From assembly GCA_019426215.1 (NCBI GenBank), contig CM033391.1:9784708-9848707 (forward strand): a stretch of 64,000 nucleotides of DNA. Reading direction: 5' to 3'. This document shows positions 43,831-54,498 of the stretch, piece after piece. Source of the DNA: Buddleja alternifolia. Lineage: Eukaryota; Streptophyta; Magnoliopsida; Lamiales; Scrophulariaceae. Within the stretch, counting starts at the first letter, position 1; the number at the start of each line of letters is the position of its first letter. Position numbers and translations under genes: made by a program. The notes under the pieces are model-generated. The model searched no databases. It was given only the letters and a program-made list of their open reading frames with translations, and was not told the DNA's origin.

Positions 43831-44121
43831 AGCAAGGGGGTGTGGCCAAAGTGGTCACAAGGCCTTTGGCCGTGAGAGCCCACCTGGGTTCAAAACCCAG
43901 GTGTAGTGGATTGGGAGAAAGGTGATAGTTTGGGGAGTTTACTCCTCCGTCCTCTCCCTGATCCTCCCCTGGGGGGCCCTGCGCTTATCGAGCACGTCGC
44001 CTATGGGTAACCTAGGGCGGCTTACTTGTATACGTGGTTTGCGGGCTATTGCGTATGGACAGGTTTGTTCTGCTGGGTGACCGGCGGAGATTTATCCTGG
44101 AATTTCCAAAAAAAAAAAAAT
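43831..44121 (+). mobile_element. tRNA-derived SINE (291 bp)
   Basis: A tRNA-like head carries an A box (TGGCCAAAGTGG near 43844) and a B box (GGTTCAAAACC near 43894). A body and a poly-A tail (44108-44120) follow. It is flanked by a perfect 15-bp duplication AGAGTATTAAAGATA (43816-43830 and 44122-44136), showing target-primed integration. It depends on LINE proteins. It is not a tRNA gene: the stem pairing beyond the B box is lost. Confidence 0.95.
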
Positions 44122-44160
44122 AGAGTATTAAAGATAGTTTAAATGATGTATTTTTCACTC

Positions 44161-44264
44161 TGAGATTTGTATCATATTTATATATATAAGAAAAAACTTA
44201 TGTGTTTATAGGCCCCATAAATGCATGAGATTTGTATCATATTTATATATATAAGAAAAAACTT
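44161..44264. repeat. Tandem duplication of about 64 bp at an insertion site
   Basis: The block beginning GAGATTTGTATCATATTTAT occurs at 44161 and 44225. The second copy is cut after AAAAACTT by the element starting at 44265. The rest of the block (ATAGGCCTCATAAATGCATG) resumes at 52215. Confidence 0.88.
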
Positions 44265-44519
44265 GGGGAAAATGACTCTTATAGTCCCTCTTGTCTATGG
44301 TTTGTCTCACTTTGGTCCTTCATCTAATAAAAATGGCACATTAGTCCCTCTTCTAGAAAATATGTGTCACTATGGTCCTTCATTCTCTTGTCTTTATTTC
44401 AAATTGGACAAAAAAGTTTAAACTTTCTCAATTTAGTCCGTTAAAATAATTCATGCCCAAAAATAATCCTTATTCTTTTAAAGATTTTGCAAAAGATTTT
44501 TCTGATTGATTAGGCCCAA

Positions 44520-45447
44520 CATGCCTCCGAAATAAAATTAACTTTACATAAATCTATACCTTCTTTTGACCGTCTTATCGCCGGGTATTCCGAGTCCCCG
44601 TTTTTACGGACTTTTTCCAACCACACAACCGCAACCGATGGTTCACAAGTCTTGGCTCCTTCAGCGATACACAACACAACCCAATTTCGTTTCCTACCTT
44701 TGGGCGTAAAAGGCATAAGTATATATAAATATAATTGAAATTTTGGACAACTAGATAGAGAAAGCCTTTGCTTTTATTGATGAAATACAAATTAAAATTA
44801 CATAATATTATTCTACTTCGCTATTGGAGGAGAAAACCTTTAGCCTCTCATGAGAGGACTACTATTGGGGAATTCCCCATACACGTGTAACAAAAACTAT
44901 GAAAGAAGAAAGATTACAAATTTTGTATGAATATTTGTATTATGAAAGAGTTGAAGAAGTTTTCTGATGTCCTCCATCTGCTTTTGAGCTTTCTTCTTAT
45001 AGCCATCAGTTTTCAGATTCCAAATGCGGACTCCAAAGCTTGTTTAATTTTTTGACGTCATTGCCTACGTCAAACTTCCTTTATTAATGCGCGTGTGTCC
45101 TTATTTTTATCACTTTGTCTGCCACGCCTATCCTTTTACAGTTGTTTTCTTTCCAGCTATTCTTTTTAATCAATCAAATGATTGATTCTTTAATTATTGA
45201 GCCTGACTATTCAAGCCTTTTTTTTTACATGATTTTACCCTGGTTTGTGAAAACCCCGGGGGTAAAACTTCTTTTTTCCCGTATCCTTGTCGGATTCGGG
45301 TTTCATCTTGGTAACCCGTACTTTTGTACAAAATAAGGGTCTTTCTTGGAACTCACAACTTGAACACTCCCGATTGTGCCATTGATCAACATGCATCATG
45401 TTGCAGGCCTTCTTTCTGGTAGCTTTAGTTGCTGGTAACTTGTTTTC
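44520..45447 (-). other. Pararetrovirus intergenic region
   Basis: No conserved ORF was recognised. A TATA-like AT stretch (ATATATAAATATAATT, 44721-44736) could be part of the viral promoter, which in this family precedes the genome-length transcript. That role is inferred. Confidence 0.4.
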
Positions 45448-46551
45448 CTAGATCAGCGTCCTCTTTTGTTCAAAGAGCTTTTCTGCGAATTTAATACTTT
45501 TCCCTGTCATAGAGTTTAACAGGAATGATCCATTCACTGAGTTTGAAAATATTTTGAATGGGTACTTGACCTTATCCATCTCTGTTAGACAGACCCACAT
45601 TCCACATGCCCTTTGGGTGGAAATATCATCTTCATTAATGAAACTGACCAAAGGAGCTTCTCCTGTTGCAACCTTAACTCTGTTGTAGGCTACCATATAT
45701 GGTCTCTGTAACTTAATGAAATGAAGCACTGGATGAGACCCTTTTCCTGCAATTTCTAGTGCTGCCGAAATAAACTTCAACTCTAGAATAACACCCTTTT
45801 TGAGGTGTTGGTTATTTTTCCATGAATCATACACGGCAATGGAAATCCAATCCGGAAGTTTGGAAATCTCCGGAAAACATGGTGATATAATATGTATTGA
45901 AGCTAATGCCCCAAAATCATACCATTTTTAGACTTCGTCGGGATTTGATCCTTCCTTCATCCAAATCCTAGGATATTTCCCTGATATTTCTAGCAAGGAC
46001 TTATTAGGATTTATTCCTTTTCTTGAGATTAATTTTTCCCAAGAGCGTTGATAAACCTGCCAGTGCAAATTAATTTTATCAGTATTAACCTTAGAGGTGC
46101 TGGTCTGTGGCCTAAGGTTAATCTCTCCCTCTTTTACCCCAGAGGTGCCAGGTTGACTTGAAGCAATGGAAGTTTGCACTTCTGATTGTTCAATTTTTTC
46201 CCTTTTTTCAGAATCTAAAAATGGACTTGTGCAAGTGGTATTTGAATCCACCGCTCCGGGTATAGAGCCCCGTTCTCTAAACGTAGGTTTTGAGTCCTTG
46301 TCTCTTAATTTGCGAGTCATCACTGAAGATGATGCCTTTCGAATTGGCACTTGTAATGTAGTCCATAATTGAGTCATGACATACATTGTTCCATTGATTG
46401 TGTCCTGGACCATGCCCAGATCAGCTTGTTGTATATGGCCAGCTACTTCAGCATTAGCTGATAACTGTCCAAACTTTTTTTCAAGCTCCTCAAGGTTTTC
46501 CCTGAGATGCCTGTATCTCTTGATGATGGAATTGGCTTCAGACACTTCCAT
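45448..46551 (-). pseudogene. Pararetrovirus ORF downstream of pol (transactivator/inclusion-body position)
   Basis: Two frames, 46551-45928 (207 codons) and 45834-45448 (128 codons), lie after RNase H. The first has a heptad-like N-terminus (RENLEELEKKFGQLSANAEV) and a Ser/Thr-rich middle. It occupies the place of the transactivator/viroplasmin gene of related viruses. Only position and general style support that, because no diagnostic motif was recognised. A stop or frame change separates the two pieces. Confidence 0.55.
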
Positions 46552-46553
46552 CT

Positions 46554-48645
46554 CTTGTCAGGAAATCTGCAAGAACATTTTCATGAGATTTCACGATAAT
46601 AATGTCAAAACAATAATATTGACATTCAGCTTGCCATCTGATAATACGTGTCTTTTCAATTTTTGATTCAAGTTTATTTTTCAAAAAGGCTTTTACATTA
46701 GTATTATCAACTTTCAATATAAATTTTTTAGCTAATAAAAACAGAGGCCATTTTTAAATGCCTTCCAAAAAGCAAAGAATTCTTTTTCGTTTATATGCCA
46801 AACTCAGGCTTGTTGTTCAATGAACAATCCTCCTGTATATCTACAAGGTTCTTCCCCTATAGTTGTCTTTTTCATGAGCACTGCTGCCCATCTATAATCA
46901 TTGGCATCTGTATAGACTACCAAATCATCATTGTCCTGTGGTATTGCGAGTTTAGGCAAGTTATTGCAAACTTGTTTCAACTCACGAATTCTTTGAGTGT
47001 TAATTTTTTCCCACTTCCACTTTGTGCTTTCTATTTCTTTTAAGAGAGGTCAAAATCGTATCAGTATCTTGCCAGATCTTTGATGAAGATACCTGCAAAG
47101 TTAACAATCCATAAAAAGCTTTGAAGTTGTTTTTTATCTTTTAGAACATCAGGAAAATTGTGTATTTTTTCCACAATATGTTCCTGTAGTTCAATACCTG
47201 TTTCGTCAATAAGAATACCCAGAAATTCAATCTTATTAACTCCAACGATTACTTTTTTTATCTTCAGAAAGCACTAATCCTTCTTTATAACATGCATCAG
47301 AAAATATTTCAAGGTGTTTAATATGCTCTTTCATATTTTTGGATGCAATCAGGATGTCGTCAACATAGACAAACATAAATTCGAAATAATTTTTAAATAG
47401 ATTATCCATCTTTCCTTGGTATATCTGGCCTGCATTTTCCAAACCCATTGGAAGTATGTTCCAGATATATTGACCTTGTGGAGTAGAAAATGCCGTATAT
47501 TTTTTAGACTCCTTTTCCATCTTAATCTGATAGAAACCAGATTTACAATCGAATTTAGAAAACACCTTTGCACCTTTAATGCAGTCAATTAAGTGTTCTC
47601 TGCTAGGAATATAATTACCATCAAAATCAAGTATTTATTGATGCCTTGATAGTTGATTACTAGTCTAGTTTTTCCTCTTTTCATTTCACCATAGTTTCTT
47701 ACCAGAAAACCAGGGCTACTATAAGCAGAGACTCCAGGTTCTATGATTAATATGCTCTTTTATGATTGTTTGAATATCCTTCTTATCCTCTATATTCATC
47801 TGGATTGGCTTGTATCGAACATACTCATACTTGCATTATTTTTTTACTTTTCGAGTAGCTTCGATCTTGTTTTTGTCCCACCAAGCTAAAGGATTCTCAT
47901 TGGAATTGGATCAATCTTTTGATATTTTCGAGAGAAAATTTACTTTCTTCATCTATATCAAAGAAGGACTTCTTCTCTTGTAAAGCATTCTTAAGAAGTT
48001 TTATTCCTTCTTCATCCAGATCTTTAACCTTAATATTTTTAAGAAGGTTAATTCTTTCTTTATCTAGATGAGATACTTCACAATATTCCTCATATCCCTG
48101 TTGTCTAAAAGACAGCAGAGCCTTACCAAATTTCCGTTTATCCTGCATTTTAGGATGCGTTAATTTGGAATCAGCATAAAAATCACCACGTTTGCTGCGA
48201 AAATTAATAGGCATAATCCTATTAAAAGCTTTTGCTCGCCGCAAAACTTGTATCTCACTACCCCAATTTGTAGTAAAAATCAAAAAAATTTGTTGTTATC
48301 TTGCACATATTTTGCAAAGGTTTGAATAAAATTATTACCCAACAAAATATTTGCTCCGGTATCATGCAAATAAATAGGTGGCATTTTTACCTTGAACCAA
48401 GGTGCTCCAAATGATCCTCCAATCATGATATGTTCTTCTCTTATTCCCTTATTGAGTATGAGGATTTTTTGAGAAAAATCTCTTCCTGCAATAATAGGTA
48501 AAGATTCCATAGCATTGCTAGGGAAAACACCAGGTTTTGCTGTACCAATTCCTGATCCGGAATCAATATAAGCTTCAAAGTATTCTGACTTATATTGTTC
48601 ATATAACATACCAATAGATATGTATATTGAAAAGAGACTGGTCAT
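46554..48645 (-). pseudogene. Pararetrovirus pol: protease, reverse transcriptase, RNase H
   Basis: The minus strand starts at ATG 48645. The protease active-site type motif DSGSG lies near 48560 and a second Asp region (HDTGAN) near 48360. RT shows FSKFDCKSGFYQIKM, LPMGLENA and the catalytic YVDD near 47370. RNase H ends with ENVLADFLTR near 46585. Frames break near 47240, 47600-47640 and 47900. The enzyme set would copy the viral RNA into DNA; there is no integrase. Confidence 0.9.
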
Positions 48646-48773
48646 TTATTCAACTCGAATAAGATGTCCATCCAAGCTAAATTCCATGTCTTTTCCTTTT
48701 CTTCCCCAAGGTTTATGTTCCTCAAGAAAACTTAATCCCAAGGTTACCAGACCTTGGTCTTGTCCAGCTCTTC

Positions 48774-49720
48774 CTAAGACAAATACTTAATGCCTGCTAT
48801 TTCTAACATACCTTCGTATTTGACCACTTTCGGTTGTTCCAAGTAATATAAATCATCACACGGGAAATAATTTTCACCTTTTGTGATATCAAATAAAACT
48901 TGGACTTCTTTCCATCCTTCAGGGCACCTAATCTTTACATTATTTACCCTAATAGCTTGAGGAGTTGAATCTTCAATTAATTCTTTTCCTTTTAAACTCC
49001 TAATCCTTTCCTCTGAAAAGGACATTCTACTATTAAAATCTGTTCTAGAACTCATTGAGCGATCTAGAACTGGATGATCTCGGATTAAGATATCAACACC
49101 ACCAATCCTTGGTATTTGAATGGGATCAAGTGCCATTACCTTAGCAAATTTCTTGAAAATTCTTAGAACTTCAATATACTCTTTCCTAATAAACAAATTA
49201 GAATGATGTGTATTGGAAAATGCATATGCAATTCTATATGTAATAGAATATGGTCTATTCCCTTCTTTCATAAGATCATTTCTTTTAAAGTCTTGATGAA
49301 GGGTTAAGACTCGGCTGAAATCTTGGTCAGCTAGGTTATATGCAATTCTTGGATGAATATCAAACATAAGTTGTCTGCATATAAGTTTCCTACCATTGTA
49401 CCAAGACAACCATTTCTTAAATTATTTATTCTCTTATCCATTATCGATAAGTGTAATGGAGAATTAACTTCCTCTTTGAAAGAGGCTTTAATTACTTCTT
49501 CAATAGTTCCTATATGGATCCATTTCATAGTAACAACTACTTCCTCTTTAAGCTTACTTAATTCCTCTAGAATTTCTTCCTTTGGAATAAGTTGCATATC
49601 CATCACATTATCGGTTAATTCTATAGGAATTGCAAACTCCCCTGAACTTACCTTGTATATGATGTCATGCCGCCTTTGGTTTAATCCTATTTGATTTAGG
49701 ATTCGGCTGATTCCACTAAC
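48774..49720 (-). pseudogene. Pararetrovirus movement protein (30K type)
   Basis: The minus-strand frames 49606-49331 and 49409-48774 overlap through a frameshift near 49370. IHIGTIEEVIKASFKEEVNS resembles the conserved N-terminal part of the 30K movement protein family. A hydrophobic/charged pattern with YRIAYAFSN follows. It lies between the capsid zinc knuckle and protease. Confidence 0.7.
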
Positions 49721-49829
49721 TCTGAAACCATTATATGGTCCAAGGTTAGAGTCTTGTCTGATATATATGACCTTGAAAAGAACCTTGATAGGCTATATGA
49801 TGTTTGGAGCCTATTTTCTCCGTGAAAAT

Positions 49830-51256
49830 TATTCTGATTTGGTTGAAGATCCATCCGAATCTATTTCTTCCTCATAGACACTTTCGTCTGAGGGTATATT
49901 TTCAAATTGGTAAACTGGTACCAAATTTCCATAGAAAACTGCATCCAGTATGTCCGCAGTGGCTTCAAATTGTTTCAATTTACCACTTTTTTGTGAACAA
50001 TCTGGTGAAATGTGGCCACGAGCTCCACATGTCTAGCAGTTACAATCTTTAAAACTTTCATTTGTTCGGGTGTGAGCCCTTCTGAAAGTTCATCTTGTGG
50101 AGTTTTTTCCATCGGATTTTCGAGATCCTTGAGAAGACACCCTTATTGGTCCAGATCTCTGGCTAGATTTGTAAGATCAGACTTTTGATTTTGACCACCA
50201 AGACTTTCGCCTGAAAGAAAATCGCCTTTTTTGGCTCCGATTGGTATCAGCGCTTATAAACCGTTTTCTCTTCTTTATCTGCTCAATTGATTCTCCAATA
50301 ATTGTTGAAAAATCATTATTATCACAGCATAGAGGGGTTTTCTTTATCTTTCCTCTAAGCTTTTTCATGTTCTTTTGAAGGGAAGCCTGATAACACCAAT
50401 CCTTTAGTTTATCTTTTAAGAAAGACATATGTCGGGCTACTGAATCAAGTTGTCCCTCTGGTATCTTGTAGGATTGTTAACATTTCTCTCCAAGAACTGC
50501 AAATTTTTGCAAAGAACATTGATGCCACAATCTGTGGTGTTACGTCACTCTGAAAGAAGTATTTGCAAAACCAATAGATATATTCATCTATTGCACAAAT
50601 ATTTCTTAATTCAATACCATAAGAGCCTGTGTGTACTCTCTGGTTTTTTCCGTATTATTTTGATCGAAGTATCCATCTTCAATAAAATGTAATTTAATGA
50701 GTTTTCTAAATCTTTCTGCAATAGTGCTTTTAGATTCTCCTTCTAAGGCTCCTTGCTTGGTTGTTTCAGGGGTACGTTCCCATCTGGGTTTTACCGATCC
50801 TTCCAAGCTTAACTTCATTAATCTAATGAAGTTTTCTTTATCGAGATCCAGTGTGGTTGCTGCTATCTTTATAGTTTCTACCCATTCATCGATTAATTTT
50901 TCGATGTTTCTGAAATCGATAACATCCAAATTAAGGATAGTACCATATGGATGCAAAAGTTGTAACATAGTCCTTGGCCAGGGTGTATTTTCTGGTATCC
51001 TATTTGGATTTCTTATGGGATTTGCTCTAAACGTTGTACCCCTAAGAGCGGGTCCCGCGTTTGTATGCAAATCACTACTTTCTCGCATCGTTTCACCCGG
51101 TGGAGGATTATTAGATGCGGAACTTTCTCCTGACATTGTTAAAGCCAGAGGATTTGTTACATTGGCTGTGATATTAACCAAATCCACAAAAGTTAGTTGA
51201 GAAAAAGACTCAATTAGTTCTTGAAGATCAGATGGGTCTACCCTTGAAATATCCAT
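49830..51256 (-). pseudogene. Pararetrovirus capsid region with CCHC motif
   Basis: The minus strand has a 216-codon frame from 51256 to 50606, a basic stretch (RSQKRRFSFRRKSWW, near 50200), and a zinc-knuckle sequence TCGARGHISPDC near 50010-50040 whose first Cys is followed by a stop. An acidic tail (SDESVYEEEIDSD) lies near 49870. Capsid, basic region, then CCHC is the usual caulimovirid order. It is broken in several places. Confidence 0.72.
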
Positions 51257-51366
51257 ATTAATTTATATTTCTAAGGATTTCATTGATTAGATCTTCCTGT
51301 GTTTTAGGTTTTGGAATTTCCGTCGCCTTGCCCTTCTGATGTAGAAGAGGCACTCTTCCCAGCGCA

Positions 51367-51850
51367 TCACTGATTCGTTCCTTTTTTGGTTTGAAAGTAC
51401 CCGAGATACCCTGTTTTTCTTTCAGATCTTGAACTATATATTTTACATACTCTATTTAGATCTGGATGAATCTTGAGGACTTCCTCAAGTTTTTGGTTTA
51501 AGTTTTCGATTTTCATAGGTAGATGTTCTAGCCTATGTCCGTAATCTTGAACTGTCTTTTGGATTTCTCTAAGATCTTTAGAGAGCTTAAAGGTATCCGA
51601 CTCAATCTCTTTCCAATTCATAATTATAAATGAATTAAATAAAAGAGTTACCTTTATTTGCTTTCCCTGGCCATTTGCCTTGGATCTCTGCGAGTTGTAA
51701 ATCAGTCGCTGTGTTGCCTTTGAAGTTATCATTTAGTGATAATCTCCTTTGATAATACTTTATCGATTCTGGTAGATCAGCTACAGGTGTTTTGGTTTTT
51801 CATTTAGCTATCTCTTTCCTGATGTCGTATAAAGTCATATCCACTTACTC
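51367..51850 (-). pseudogene. Pararetrovirus N-terminal coiled-coil region
   Basis: A frame from about 51841 (MTLYDIRKEIA), then 51732-51367, reads heptad-like sequence (LREIQKTVQDYGHRLEHL, IENLNQKLEEVL). Related viruses carry a coiled-coil protein or domain before the capsid. There are stops in the first part. Confidence 0.55.
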
Positions 51851-51940
51851 TTTTGTGTTTCCAGAATCTGAAAATTCCCCTCCGTTAGGGGTAAAATAAA
51901 TTTATGTAACTAATTTAAATATTTCATCAACAAACCTGGG

Positions 51941-51953
51941 CTCTGATACCATT
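51941..51953 (-). other. Pararetrovirus primer-binding site (tRNA-Met)
   Basis: The minus strand reads TGGTATCAGAGCC, the initiator tRNA-Met site shared by all caulimovirids. It begins the recognisable viral genome. Confidence 0.88.
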
Positions 51954-52205
51954 TTTCAAGCAGATCCTTCTTTTGCTTTAATTAGTATATATAAAGATTA
52001 TTTTTATTTTCTGAAACTTTTTGAGAGTAATTTAAACCCTTAAGGACTTATTTGAAATAATATTTTTCAATAAAACCCAGGAAGGACTTAAGTGATACGA
52101 AAATAATGACATAAGAAACTTAAGTGATAAAATTATGACATGAGGGACTTAAATGATACAAACTTGAGAGATGGGGGACCATAAATGTTATTGTCCCAAA
52201 AACCT

Positions 52206-53090
52206 ATGTCATTATAGGCCTCATAAATGCATGCTGTATCCTAGTTGAGCCTAGCTATATGAATATTGTTGTGATGAGTGCATTTGAGTAATGTGATTTT
52301 TATGTAGACAATGATATTAATTAATTTAAACAATCTTTAGAACTGTTAAAAGAATTATTTTGTCCTTAGTAATTTTCTTGAACTCTTTACGTATTCATAG
52401 ATAGACTTTAAACTTTAGAAGTAATTTCGAAACTGAGTTTGAAGCCTCACAACAATACCGTATTGGTCATAGATTTAGCACGTTGTGTCCAACCACCGCT
52501 AGTTACCACGAGAATGGCCCCAAACAAGTTCACTTGTAAAATCAAGAGCTTGAATCTGTTCGAGAGATATGGTGCCAGGTTTAGAAAGGCCGGCACGTGA
52601 GTTTCGCGTAGCCTTTATAGAAATAATAGAAAAATCTGGTGCAATTCGTTTGATTAAAATAAGATGACTATTCATAAATATTTATGTTCAATAAATAATC
52701 AAATAATAGTATATTTTTAAATTATCATAAATAATTTTAAGTAATTAATAGTCATAAGAACAATCATTTGGAAAATGAAAAAAATACTAAGAAAGAGTAA
52801 CATTCTATCTTCAGAATAAAATATATTGGAAATTACATATTTTCTTGACCTTCAGATATTGGATATGCATCAACACACCAACACACATACATGATCCTAT
52901 GGTTTAGAAGACTTGTTTTTTCATACACAACTGTCTTAATCTGGTTGCTTCAATCTCACTTGTGAGAAAGAAACCCTCGTCGAAGTTATCAAGTTATTTT
53001 GAATTTTTTAGAGAGAATTGTTTCGAACCATTAATACCCCTTTCTTAGTCACATTTGTTGGTGTTTGGACTTTCGAGCTTTTAGACCATC
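52206..53090. other. Intergenic sequence with a possible exon fragment
   Basis: Mostly AT-rich. On the minus strand, 52616-52501 is open and coherent (NSRAGLSKPGTISLEQIQAL, then ELVWGHSRGN, stop), preceded by an AG. It could be a remnant last exon of an unrecognised gene. No further exons were found. Confidence 0.35.
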
Positions 53091-53093
53091 TCC

Positions 53094-53270
53094 AATAGAA
53101 CGACAAAATGCTGTTTGTTCACCATTTCGCCGCTCCGCCCACTCTATATATAGTGTGGGTGGACCCCAATTTTTCTTTTTCTTTTTTATTTTTTAATTTC
53201 AATTTGGTACTATTATTTATATAGTTGCAACTAGGTCCTATATAATTATATATGATTTTAATTAATTATG

Positions 53271-53325
<55 letters not shown>

Positions 53326-53818
53326 AACTAGTACAAAATGCATATAATTTAATTATGTTCTATCCATTTCAATCGTGTTGTATTAATGTTAATTTGAATG
53401 TTTGTTTTGTATGTCTCCTTTATCAAATTTATATTTGTGTAATATATGAATTGTAAACCTGGCCTATATATTTTGTGTGAATTTTTAAATTTACGAAATA
53501 TCAAAATAGATTTAAATTAGTTTTATTATTATTTATTATTAAATAATTATTTATTCTTATTAAATAACAAAAATATTGTTGTGTAATATTATAAATCAAC
53601 ACAATATATTTACTTGGATGAATACATAACAAAAAACTTAAAGTTAAGTGTTATTTGTAAAATATGAGAAATAGTATAAATGAGGTGTAAAAAAGAATAT
53701 TTTAGGGAATATACTTTTTGTGTGAAAAATAGTGCAGTATATTGGAGTGCTATTACTGTAGCTGCACAAAAAAGGTGCAAAAATTGTACCAATTTAGTGC
53801 TACACAATGTAGATGCTC
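53094..53818. mobile_element. Tourist-like (PIF/Harbinger) MITE (725 bp)
   Basis: The ends GACCATCTCCAATAG and, on the minus strand, GAGCATCTACATTG form terminal inverted repeats. The 3-bp duplication TTA is present at 53091-53093 and 53819-53821. It contains an AT microsatellite (53273-53322). There is no transposase. Confidence 0.78.
53273..53322. repeat. AT dinucleotide microsatellite
   Basis: About 25 AT units without interruption inside the MITE. Its length is likely to vary between individuals and assemblies. Confidence 0.97.
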
Positions 53819-53821
53819 TTA

Positions 53822-54498
53822 TAAATTTGTTTAAATAACAATTAAGAGGTAAATCAAATTTTGAATAAAAAATATTTTTATAATAAATTACTATAAAAAC
53901 TATGTCATCTTAAGTTGGTCTAGTTAAATTAGCTATTTTATACTATTAAGTGCAAATAAAATTCTAAAATTTTAATATTTGAACTCAATATTTTGCCAAG
54001 TATATATTGAAAACAGAAGTGAAGTTAAGAAACAAATATTTAGCAAAAAGAAAAGGTTAAAATCTAAATTATAGTATTTTGTAGTTGGAGCCTTGGAGGA
54101 GGTAAAAAGCATGTTTTCATAGTTTAAAGGGGGCAAACTGCAAAGTGGAATTCCCTAATAAATACAACCAGAGCCACCAAATTTCACACGTCATTTAGCT
54201 GTACGCGCTATAAAATACACCCAAAATTTATTACCATAACCAAAACAATATATGCACCAAATATAAACCCAAAATAAAGGAAAGAAATACAATTAAATTT
54301 CTTGTAAATTCTGAAAGGTTAACAAAAAAACATATTAAACCTTACTTTCTCTCTCTAAAATTCTCGTCTTTTACAAATCTTTCTTCTTCCCATTCTCTGC
54401 CATAGGCTCTGTTCTATAGCTGTAGCTGGGAGAGCAAGAGATATAATATACATACACAAAATATATACGTATATATATCAGCGAGAGGAGACGAAGGC
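53822..54498 (+). promoter_or_regulatory. Kinase gene upstream region with TATA-like box
   Basis: CTATAAAATA at 54209-54218 lies about 290 bases before the ATG. The leader is CT-rich (ACTTTCTCTCTCT near 54345), common in plant 5' untranslated regions. The start of transcription is not known from sequence. Confidence 0.5.

Larger units (their letters stand above)
44520..51955 (-). other. Endogenous pararetrovirus (Caulimoviridae), nearly full length, decayed
   Basis: On the minus strand, in order: a tRNA-Met primer-binding site (51953-51941), an N-terminal coiled-coil region, capsid with basic and CCHC region, movement protein, protease, reverse transcriptase, RNase H, and a further ORF. No LTRs and no integrase are present, which excludes LTR retrotransposons. 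About 7.4 kb is the size of one caulimovirid genome. Capsid before movement protein, with an extra ORF after pol, fits cavemo- or solendovirus-like members best. Stops and frameshifts in most genes make it inactive. The outer limits are approximate. Confidence 0.85.
44265..52197. mobile_element. TIR-bounded insertion containing the pararetrovirus
   Basis: The left end GGGGAAAATGACTCTTATAG and the right end, minus strand GGGACAATAACATTTATGGT, agree at about 19 of 25 positions. Both ends contain spaced AGTCCCTC or GGTCCTTC motifs for about 200 bases. Flanking 8-mers AAAAACTT (44257-44264) and AAAAACCT (52198-52205) match 7 of 8. It looks like a DNA transposon or MITE split by a virus integration. 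The alternative is that the virus and these ends form one unit. Confidence 0.6.

Noticed and set aside
43831..43905. A possible tRNA gene
   Set aside because: A and B boxes are present, but the acceptor and other stems do not pair, and a body, poly-A tail and 15-bp duplication show that it is a SINE head.
50697..51200. A 167-codon plus-strand frame opposite the pararetrovirus capsid
   Set aside because: It is the reverse-strand shadow of the capsid frame 51256-50606, which has the virus context.
44265..52197. Reading the virus-bearing segment as an LTR retrotransposon
   Set aside because: No direct LTR pair, no integrase, a 30K-type movement protein region and a tRNA-Met site at the genome start; these point to a pararetrovirus.
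53268..53456. A 62-codon frame starting in the AT microsatellite
   Set aside because: Its first half is Tyr/Ile alternation from the AT repeat inside a MITE.
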